From NCBI RefSeq assembly GCF_006538745.1, contig NZ_BJLR01000025.1, positions 62,001 through 126,000 on the forward strand: a stretch of DNA of 64,000 nt, in the 5' to 3' direction. Source of the stretch: Cellulomonas cellasea (GTDB lineage Bacteria > Actinomycetota > Actinomycetes > Actinomycetales > Cellulomonadaceae). Positions 8,512 through 14,566 of this stretch are shown here, in pieces; within the stretch, counting starts at the first letter, position 1, and every line of letters begins with the position of its first letter. The notes under the pieces are model-generated. The model ran no database searches, was not told the origin of the DNA, and was given only the letters and a program-made list of their open reading frames with translations. A program made the position numbers and the translations under genes.

Positions 8512-8973
8512 GTGGAGCTGGGAACGATCGAGCGCGAGATCTACGTGGACGCCTCACCCGAGGTGGTCTTCGACGTCGTGAGCAGCCCGGAGCACATCAC
8601 GGGCTGGTGGCCCGACGACGCTCACTACGAGCTGGTGCCCGGCGCGCCGGGGGAGATCGTCTTCGGCGATCCCGCGGACGGCGGGGTCGTGGCGTCCTTC
8701 ACCGTCGTCGAGTCCCGTCCGCCCCGGACGTTCTCGTTCCGGTGGACGCACCCGGCCGGCCAGACCGCCGTGGAGGGGAACTCCCTGCTCGTCACGTTCG
8801 ACCTGAGGTCGTCGGGCAGCGGGACGCTCCTGCGGATGACGGAGACGGGCTTCCGGGAGATGGGCTGGGAGGCGGCGGTCCTCGAGCACCAGTACAACGA
8901 GCACGTCACCGGCTGGGACTTCTTCCTGCCGCGGCTCGCGCCGTACGTGGCGACGCTCGAGGTGCGCCAGTGA
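8512..8973 (+). CDS. SRPBCC (AHSA1/START-like) domain protein
   Basis: 153 residues from the GTG at 8512, preceded by AGGAGGAAG. The whole protein is one helix-grip fold: IEREIYVDASPEVVFDVVSS at the start, HITGWWPDDAHYE near residue 27, the central strand GEIVFGDP, and a C-terminal helix around HVTGWDFFLPRLAPYV. The GWW signature is typical of the Aha1-C / CalC-like group of small ligand-binding proteins. It overlaps the downstream ArsR gene by 4 bp. ArsR/SRPBCC pairs are frequent, and the SRPBCC partner may bind a hydrophobic ligand, but the ligand is unknown. Confidence 0.87.
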   Translation: MELGTIEREIYVDASPEVVFDVVSSPEHITGWWPDDAHYELVPGAPGEIVFGDPADGGVVASFTVVESRPPRTFSFRWTHPAGQTAVEGNSLLVTFDLRSSGSGTLLRMTETGFREMGWEAAVLEHQYNEHVTGWDFFLPRLAPYVATLEVRQ

Positions 8974-9320
8974 GCGCCGGCGTGGCCGAGGTCGTCGACG
9001 ACCAGCTCTGGTCGGCCGTCGGCGACCCGACGCGGCGGCGCATGCTCGACCTGCTCCTCGCCGGCGGGGGAGGAACCGCCACGACGCTGAGCCAGCACCT
9101 CCCGGTGACCCGGCAGGCCGTCGCCAAGCACCTCGCGGTGCTCGACCGGGTCGGCCTCGTCACCGCGGCGCCCGCGGGGCGGGAGAAGCGCTACCAGGTC
9201 GACGAGGCGCAGCTCGCGCGCGCCGTCGCGCAGCTCACGTCGGTCGGGACGGCCTGGGACGCCCGCCTGCAGCGCATCAAGCGGATCGCCGAGGCGATCG
9301 AGCGCGCCCAGCAGGACTGA
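8970..9320 (+). CDS. ArsR-family transcriptional regulator
   Basis: A 116-residue winged-helix regulator. WSAVGDPTRRRMLDLLL opens the fold at about residue 14. The recognition helix is in the segment LPVTRQAVAKHLAVLDRVGLV and the wing is AAPAGREKRYQVD. No metal-binding cysteine pair is present, so it is not a classical metal sensor; it belongs to the large metal-independent group paired with SRPBCC proteins. Translation is coupled to the preceding gene through GTGA. It probably represses this cluster by binding the 8439-8457 palindrome. Confidence 0.9.
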   Translation: MSAGVAEVVDDQLWSAVGDPTRRRMLDLLLAGGGGTATTLSQHLPVTRQAVAKHLAVLDRVGLVTAAPAGREKRYQVDEAQLARAVAQLTSVGTAWDARLQRIKRIAEAIERAQQD

Positions 9321-9498
9321 GGGCCGGCGGGGGAGCGGCGGAGCGCGGGTCGCGCCCTCGGGCCACGACCTGGCGAGCGGCAGCACCCCGGTGAGGTGCA
9401 GCCGATGCGCCCCGCTGTGCCTGCAGCACGCCCGGTAGCGCTGCGCGCACGCAGTGCCGACCACACGCAGTACCGAGCACACACGGAGGAGAGACGAG

Positions 9499-9945
9499 AT
9501 GGTGGACATCCTGCACAGGATCGGGGCGGTGGCCCCGGCGCCGGCCGCGGCGTACGAGGCGTTGACGAAGGTCGACGCGCTCGCGGGCTGGTGGACGGAG
9601 GAGACGCGGGGGAGCGGCGACGCGATCGGCGACAAGCTCGAGTTCCGGTTCCCGACCGGCGGCTTCGACATGGAGGTCGTCGAGCTGGTGCCGGACGAGC
9701 GCGTCGTGTGGCGCGTGATCGACGGCCCGGCGGAGTGGGTCGGCACGACGATCGAGTGGGAGCTGCGGCAGGACGGCGAGTACGTGGTCGTGCTGTTCGC
9801 GCACCGCGGCTGGCGTGAGCCCGTCGAGTTCATGCACCACTGCAGCACGAAGTGGGCGTCGTTCCTCCTGAGCCTGAAGTTGCTCGTGGAGACCGGAGCC
9901 GCTGCGCCTGCGCCGCGGGACGTGCGCGTCGACAACTGGGGCTGA
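9499..9945 (+). CDS. Second SRPBCC (AHSA1-like) domain protein
   Basis: 148 residues from the ATG at 9499, with GGAGGAG at 9486-9492. It shares the plan of the first SRPBCC protein (ILHRIGAVAPAPAAAYEAL, then LAGWWTEETRG) but is clearly divergent, so it is an old paralogue and not a fresh duplicate. The C-terminal helix region carries FMHHCSTKWASFLLSLK. It is 178 bp downstream of the ArsR gene, far enough for its own promoter. The region between the two shows scattered GTGC/GCAC half-motifs but no palindrome as clean as the one at 8439. It is the last gene before the dif site. Confidence 0.85.
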   Translation: MVDILHRIGAVAPAPAAAYEALTKVDALAGWWTEETRGSGDAIGDKLEFRFPTGGFDMEVVELVPDERVVWRVIDGPAEWVGTTIEWELRQDGEYVVVLFAHRGWREPVEFMHHCSTKWASFLLSLKLLVETGAAAPAPRDVRVDNWG

Positions 9946-9976
9946 GCGGGCCGCAGGAGGGGCTCTCGTCACGCCG

Positions 9977-10004
9977 TAATGTCATAATATACATTATCGG
10001 CGTT
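9977..10004 (-). other. dif: Chromosome dimer resolution site dif
   Basis: A 28-bp site with the XerC/XerD layout of 11-bp arm, 6-bp centre, 11-bp arm. Read on the minus strand the core is GATAA-TGTATA-TTATG. The centre TGTATA equals the E. coli dif centre, and the inner arm bases ATAA and TTATG are the most conserved positions of dif sites generally. Outer arm bases diverge from the proteobacterial consensus, as expected. The window's gene orientation flips around this point, consistent with a terminus location. XerC and XerD themselves would be encoded elsewhere. Confidence 0.78.
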
Positions 10005-10495
10005 ACGCCATGGATGAGGATGGGAGCCCGAGAGGGGTTCTGGGCGCCGCGGGTCATGAGGCACTGAACATCGCACACCGCGGCTCGATCTACGCCGAGG
10101 GCGAGCCGCGCCGTCCGCCAGGCGGTGCGGTGCGCGAGCCGCGACGGACTCGCTGCGGTTGGCGCCTCGGAACCTCGGCGCCGACGCCGTGGGTGGTCAC
10201 GCAGCGCGTGCAGCTCACGCCGCATGCCAGTGCTCGTGCGACGGACGGGCGCCGGCTTCCTGACGACGCTGGACATGTCGGGTGCGACCGCGCCGGATGT
10301 CCTGGCGCATGGGCCCTGTCGACGTGGCACGTCTCAGGGCCGGCCTCGCCGAATACTCCCGGCCCAGCGTGGACGCCGGCGCTCGCCCGGCTCGACGCCC
10401 CAGCGCTCGCGGACTCGAGCCGACACCGGCTGCGAAGACGACATGCGCTGGTCGAGTCGCGCTCTCCGTCTACGGGCTCGGACCCCGCTCGTCTC

Positions 10496-10531
10496 GTAAT
10501 GCGTAGATAACGGACATTATCTACGCATTAC
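10496..10531. repeat. Perfect 15-bp-arm palindrome with dif-like architecture
   Basis: GTAATGCGTAGATAA at 10496-10510 and its exact complement at 10517-10531 flank the 6-bp centre CGGACA. The inner GATAA / TTATC and 6-bp centre match the format of a tyrosine-recombinase core site. Unlike dif the arms are perfectly symmetrical. It lies about 490 bp from dif and 332 bp upstream of a tyrosine recombinase gene. It could be that enzyme's crossover site or a regulatory operator. Confidence 0.7.
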
Positions 10532-10862
10532 CCACGGCGGACGATCATATGACTCTAGCCGCGTGTCAGGTGATCCGACAGCCCTCCCCTCTGACTCGTT
10601 GCCACTCGGTGCCCGCCGGCAGCGCGCTCCGCTCACGTTCCTGACGCCCGTCCCCCGGGGCCCGCTCCCGGCGCCACTCCCCTGCCCTCCGACCGCGAGC
10701 AGATGGCGCGGCTCCCCCGGATCCGGGTGAAGTACCAGGTCCGGGCCCCGCGACGCGTGCCGGACCTGCGCCCGAGGTGAGCCTCGGACGGCCGCGCAGC
10801 GGAGAGCCCGCCGCTGCCCGCGTCGGACGGGCCGTGTGGGTGGTGGGCGGCAGACTGCACCC

Positions 10863-12029
10863 ATGGGCGGCCTGAGCTTCGCGGACGAGGTCGATGTCAG
10901 TGCCGACTCGCCGTTGCTGCCGGTCTTCGTCGACTGGGTCACTGTGCTCACCGGCGAGAAGTCCCGGGCCACCGTCCGGGCGTACGTTGCCGACGTCCAG
11001 CTCGTGGCGCGCGCGCTGACGGAGGTGCTCGGGCGTGCCGTGCCACCGGCGCTCGACGTGCCGGTCGAGCGCGTCCCGGCCGGAGTGAGCCCGACGACGT
11101 ACCGCGAGACCGTCCGGCTGGTCTCGGCGCTCACGCTCGGCGACCTGCACCCGCGCCACCTCGCGGAGGCGTTCGCGGTGTTCGGGTCGTCGGCACCGGA
11201 CCGGCGCCGCGTCGTCCGGCCCGGGATCGAGACCGAGCCTCGTCGTGCGGCGACGCGTCGGCGCGCCGCCGCGGCCTGGACCGCGCTGTGCGAGCACGCC
11301 CGTGCGCACGGGCTCCTCGCGGCGAACCCGATGCGGGACCCGCGGATCAGCAAGGGCCCCAAGCCGACCTACTCCCCCACGCCCTTCGAGCTCCACGAGG
11401 CCGAGCGCCTCCTGCGCACCGTCGCTCAGCCCGACGTCGCCCGCACCTCGCGCCGTCCGTGGCCGGCACGCGACCTGGCACTGGCGTCGGTCCTGCTGAC
11501 CTCGGGGATCCGCCTCGCCGAGGCCTGCGCCGTGACCGTCGGCGACCTGCGCGACGCGACCGGGGCGCCCCACCTGCACGTGCTCGGCAAGGGCAACAAG
11601 CACCGCACCGTCCCGCTGGCCCGGTCGACGGTGGGGACCCTCGAGACGTACCTCGCGGAGCGGGGGCACGGGCTGGGTCCGTCGCGGGCGTCCGACGCGC
11701 TCTTCGTGCACCGCGACGGCCGTCCGTTCACGCCGCGCGCGATGCAGCACCTCGTCTACCGCTGGTACGCCCGCGCCGGGATCACACCGCGCGGGGAGTC
11801 GTGCGTGCACGCGCTGCGGCACACGTTCGCGACGCAACTCGTGAACAGCTCGGCGTCGATCGTCGAGGTCATGGAGCTGCTCGGCCACGAGAGCCTCGAC
11901 ACGACGAAGCGGTACCTGCAGTCCGTCGGGCACGGCCTGCGCGACGCGGTCGAGGCCAACCCCGGCGCGCACCTGGTCCACGAGGTGACCCGCCCGGACG
12001 CGGTCGCCGAGGCGCGCCCGGCGCGCTGA
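10863..12029 (+). CDS. Xer-like tyrosine recombinase, catalytically complete
   Basis: 388 residues from the ATG at 10863; a GTG at 10836 is an alternative. A SAM-like core-binding domain (about residues 15-150) is followed by the catalytic domain. All six active-site residues are visible: R217 in SGIRLAEA, K243 in GKGNKHR, H316 and R319 in HALRHTFAT, H342 in LGHESLDTTKRY, and nucleophile Y351. It resembles XerC/XerD-type recombinases more than phage integrases, but it is longer than the usual ~300 residues, mainly in the N-terminal half. It converges on a second, degenerate recombinase gene. The dif site and a dif-like palindrome lie upstream. Housekeeping XerC/XerD are expected elsewhere in the genome, so this is probably an additional enzyme. 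Confidence 0.9.
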   Translation: MGGLSFADEVDVSADSPLLPVFVDWVTVLTGEKSRATVRAYVADVQLVARALTEVLGRAVPPALDVPVERVPAGVSPTTYRETVRLVSALTLGDLHPRHLAEAFAVFGSSAPDRRRVVRPGIETEPRRAATRRRAAAAWTALCEHARAHGLLAANPMRDPRISKGPKPTYSPTPFELHEAERLLRTVAQPDVARTSRRPWPARDLALASVLLTSGIRLAEACAVTVGDLRDATGAPHLHVLGKGNKHRTVPLARSTVGTLETYLAERGHGLGPSRASDALFVHRDGRPFTPRAMQHLVYRWYARAGITPRGESCVHALRHTFATQLVNSSASIVEVMELLGHESLDTTKRYLQSVGHGLRDAVEANPGAHLVHEVTRPDAVAEARPAR

Positions 12030-12185
12030 GCCGGCCGCCGCCGACGCGCTGAGCCGGCCGCGACCCACCCGGTCGAGCCGGCCGCCATCGGCCCGCGCAG
12101 CCGGACGCCCCGATCGGCTCGGGCAGCCCGACGCCCGGCACGGTCCGTGCAGCCGGACGCCCCGGCTGCGACACCGGCACATGTC
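12025..12185. repeat. Degenerate direct repeats between convergent recombinase genes
   Basis: CGCGCTGAGCCGGCCGC occurs at 12025-12041 and nearly again at 12047-12062. GCAGCCGGACGCCCCG occurs twice further on (near 12099 and 12150), with GCAGCCCGACGCCCGG between them. The stretch fills the gap between the two stops and looks like expanded, decaying repeats. No obvious single hairpin terminator is seen. Confidence 0.55.
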
Positions 12186-13037
12186 TCAGGCGCGCGCGTC
12201 CTCGAGGCGCCCCAGCGCCCGGACGTCCCGGACGCTGACCTCGGCGACGCGCGGGTCCTCGGCGGCGAGCGCGGCACGCACGGTCTGGAAGGACAGCCGC
12301 AGCCCTCGCGCGCTGATCGCGAGCCCCGCGGGTGCGATGACCCCGGTGCGGCGGTCCTTGCCCGGGTGGATCCGGATCCACAGCGCGGCCGGGTCGGAGC
12401 CACTGAGCCGGCGGACGACGTCGGTGCGGGCGGCGAGCCACACGTCGAGCGAGCGCCGGGCGGGGTCGGACAGCGGGACGGTGCCCGTGCGCAGCGTCAC
12501 GGCGTCGTGGCCCGGTGCAAGGTCCTCGACGCGCAGCCGCGCGAGGTCGTTCTCGCCGGCTCCCGTGGCGGCGAGCAGGTGCACGTGGGCGGAGAAGCGT
12601 GCCCAGACGGCCGCCGGAACGCCCCACGGGCTGCCGGAGGAAGCCATCGACAGCAGGTACCGCCCGGCGCGCGGGTCGTGCACGGCGGCTGCGGTGTCGG
12701 GCCGGCTGAGGGCGTCGGCGGGATCCGCGAGCCCGGGCACGAGGTGGTGGCTGCGGACGAACTCGGTGAGGGCTCGCGCGGCGCTCGCGCGGGCCCGGAC
12801 GCCGGCCACGGACGCGGGACGCCCGTCCTCGGGAGCCTCCCGGGCGGTGAGCCACGCGGCGAGGGCCTCGGGCTGCAACGCGTCGTGCGCGGCTCCCCGG
12901 CCGGCTTCCTCGGCGTGCTCGCACAGGTCGCGCAGGGCCCACCGCCGCTGCCGCTGCGTCGAGGCGGATCCCTCGAGCCCTGCGAGGTAGCGCTCGGTCG
13001 CGTCGTGGATGCTCAGGGACCGGCCCGCGCTGCTCAT
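12186..13037 (-). CDS. Degenerate tyrosine-recombinase-like protein, probably catalytically dead
   Basis: 283 residues from the ATG at 13037. The N-terminal half is a core-binding domain (IHDATERYLAGLEG, then STQRQRRWALRDLCEHA). The second half follows the recombinase catalytic fold: LLAATGAGENDLARLRVEDL aligns with the first catalytic-arginine box, but the arginine is replaced by glycine (about G161). The beta-hairpin lysine is missing. The HxxR box reads RDVR (residues 270-273), so the histidine is lost and only the arginine kept. The protein ends before the final His and Tyr boxes. The reading frame is intact and codon use is normal, so it looks maintained. A DNA-binding partner of the active recombinase is plausible; an old decaying recombinase is the alternative. 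Confidence 0.72.
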   Translation of the reverse strand: MSSAGRSLSIHDATERYLAGLEGSASTQRQRRWALRDLCEHAEEAGRGAAHDALQPEALAAWLTAREAPEDGRPASVAGVRARASAARALTEFVRSHHLVPGLADPADALSRPDTAAAVHDPRAGRYLLSMASSGSPWGVPAAVWARFSAHVHLLAATGAGENDLARLRVEDLAPGHDAVTLRTGTVPLSDPARRSLDVWLAARTDVVRRLSGSDPAALWIRIHPGKDRRTGVIAPAGLAISARGLRLSFQTVRAALAAEDPRVAEVSVRDVRALGRLEDARA

Positions 13038-13452
13038 GGCACAGGTGTACCGCGTCTCACCCACACCACAAGACGGCCCGTCCCGGGATCGGCCGTTGAT
13101 AACGGAAACTAGCCTCTCGCTCCCCCTGTCCTTGCTGGCGTGCGCAGCGCGCGCGCCGGGCCGGCCCAACTGCGGCAGGGACGAGGAACGACTACGCATG
13201 TTTCCGTTATCGTGTGCTGCTCTCCTTCACCTTCTCCATCGGCAGGACGCGGCCTGTCCTGGAGCGTCCAGAGAAGATCGGTGCGGCCCTGACGCGAACC
13301 CGTTCCCCTCTCCCGGCATGCGTCCCTCGACCCGCTCCGCCTCGCCCGGCCGGGCCGGCCACGGTCACCAGGTCGGGTGGTACGCGCCCCCGCGCGGGCC
13401 CTGCGGGACGACTGCGCAGGACACACCTCCCGCTCACCACCACACTGGCCGC
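13038..13452. other. Intergenic region between divergent recombinase-like and ligase genes
   Basis: 415 bp without a convincing gene. Its left part holds an inverted pair of a 12-bp AT-rich motif (13098-13109 and 13200-13211). The right part up to the ligase start is GC-rich, with no clear ribosome binding site before 13453, so the ligase may be translated from a leaderless or short-leader transcript. No -10/-35 pair is convincing. Confidence 0.5.
13098..13211. repeat. Inverted 12-bp motif pair upstream of the recombinase-like gene
   Basis: GATAACGGAAAC at 13098-13109 and its exact complement GTTTCCGTTATC at 13200-13211 are separated by 90 bp. The right copy is directly preceded by CTACGCAT (13192-13199), an 8-mer that also occurs in the arm of the palindrome at 10496-10531. 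GATAACGGA also spans that palindrome's arm and centre. These shared words suggest one DNA-binding family recognises both places. Confidence 0.65.
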
Positions 13453-14556
13453 ATGCGCAGCATCGGAATCGAGGAAGAGTTCCTGCTCGTCTCCCCCGAC
13501 GGAACGCCCCGGGCGGTCGCGGCGGCGGTGCTGCAGCACGCGTCGGCGCGCACGCCCGAGCCGGCCCAGGACGCGGGTCCCGGCGGCGAGCTCGAGAAGG
13601 AGTTCACGCAGGAGCAGGTCGAGACCTCGACGCACCCGTGCACCGACCTCGACGCGCTCCTGACCGAGGTGCGCTCGGGGCGCGCGCGCGCCGACGCGTC
13701 CGCACAGCACGCGGGCGCGCGCGTCGCGGCCCTCGCCACCGCACCCCAGCGCGTCGAGGCCACCGTCATCGCGAACCACCGCGCCCGGCAGATCCGCACC
13801 GAGTTCGGCCAGGTCGCCCGCGAGCAGCTCACGTGCGGGTGCCACGTGCACGTCGAGGTGCAGGACGACCACGAGGGCGTCGTCATCCTCGACCACCTGC
13901 GCCGGTGGACCCCCGTGCTCCTCGCGCTCAGCGCGAACAGCCCCTACCACCAGGGCGAGGACACCAGCTACGCGAGCTTCCGGTCGCAGGTGTGGGGCCG
14001 CTGGCCGACGGCCGGCCCGACCGCCCCGTTCGGCGACGTCGCGACGTACCGCTCGGTCGTCCGCGACCTGCTCGCGAGCGGCACGATCCTCGACGACGGG
14101 ATGATCTACTTCGACGCCCGGCTCTCGGCGCGGTACCCCACCGTCGAGGTGCGGGTGCCGGACGTCTGCCTCGACCCGGCCGACGCGGTGCTGCAGGGCG
14201 CGCTGGTCCGGGCGCTCGCCGACACGGCCGTCGAGCACGCGGGACGCACCGACCTCGAGCAGCCGCGGACCGAGGTCATGCGCGTCGCCGCGTGGCGGGC
14301 GGCGCGCTCGGGGCTGAGCGGCGTCCTCGTGAGCCCGGGGCTCGGTACCTCGGCGCCCGCCGCGGACGTCGTCGCCGAGCTCCTCGCCCACGTGCGGCCC
14401 GCGCTCGAGGCCTCGGGCGACCTCGAGTGGGTCTCGAGCCACGTGAAGGAGGTCCTCGCGCGCGGCAACGGAGCGATCCAGCAACGCCGGTGGCGCGACG
14501 GCGGCGCGGACGACTCGGCGCTCGTCGCGCGCGCGGTCGAGGCGACGCTTGCCTGA
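13453..14556 (+). CDS. Carboxylate-amine ligase, YbdK / GCS2 family
   Basis: A 367-residue protein of the glutamate-cysteine ligase type 2 family. It starts MRSIGIEEEFLLV, where the GIEEEF motif supplies metal and ATP ligands. The CGCHVHVEVQD block lies near residue 132, followed by LALSANSPYHQGEDT and a C-terminal NGAIQQRR motif. Such enzymes form an amide bond between a carboxylate and an amine with ATP; the E. coli YbdK homologue has weak glutamate-cysteine ligase activity. The natural substrate here is unknown. An ABC exporter follows after 10 bp, so the product and the transporter may be linked. Confidence 0.9.
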   Translation: MRSIGIEEEFLLVSPDGTPRAVAAAVLQHASARTPEPAQDAGPGGELEKEFTQEQVETSTHPCTDLDALLTEVRSGRARADASAQHAGARVAALATAPQRVEATVIANHRARQIRTEFGQVAREQLTCGCHVHVEVQDDHEGVVILDHLRRWTPVLLALSANSPYHQGEDTSYASFRSQVWGRWPTAGPTAPFGDVATYRSVVRDLLASGTILDDGMIYFDARLSARYPTVEVRVPDVCLDPADAVLQGALVRALADTAVEHAGRTDLEQPRTEVMRVAAWRAARSGLSGVLVSPGLGTSAPAADVVAELLAHVRPALEASGDLEWVSSHVKEVLARGNGAIQQRRWRDGGADDSALVARAVEATLA

Positions 14557-14566
14557 GACTGGTCCC

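Larger units (their letters stand above)
9946..10862. other. Gene-poor interval holding dif and a dif-like palindrome
   Basis: No convincing gene. Possible reading frames here are Arg/Ser-rich, lack ribosome binding sites and show no recognisable domain. Composition is uneven: two short AT-rich islands (9977-10004 and 10496-10531) stand out from otherwise GC-rich DNA. 10532-10862 holds short inverted repeats such as GGTCCGG/CCGGACC and leads into the recombinase gene at 10863. Confidence 0.6.

Noticed and set aside
10010-10510. Overlapping open frames (up to 166 codons) between dif and the palindrome
   Set aside because: They are Arg/Ser-rich with no ribosome binding site or recognisable domain, and frames on both strands are of similar length, as expected for GC-rich noncoding DNA.
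9977-13211. Prophage
   Set aside because: Two recombinase-like genes are present, but no capsid, terminase, portal, lysis or phage regulatory gene is seen.
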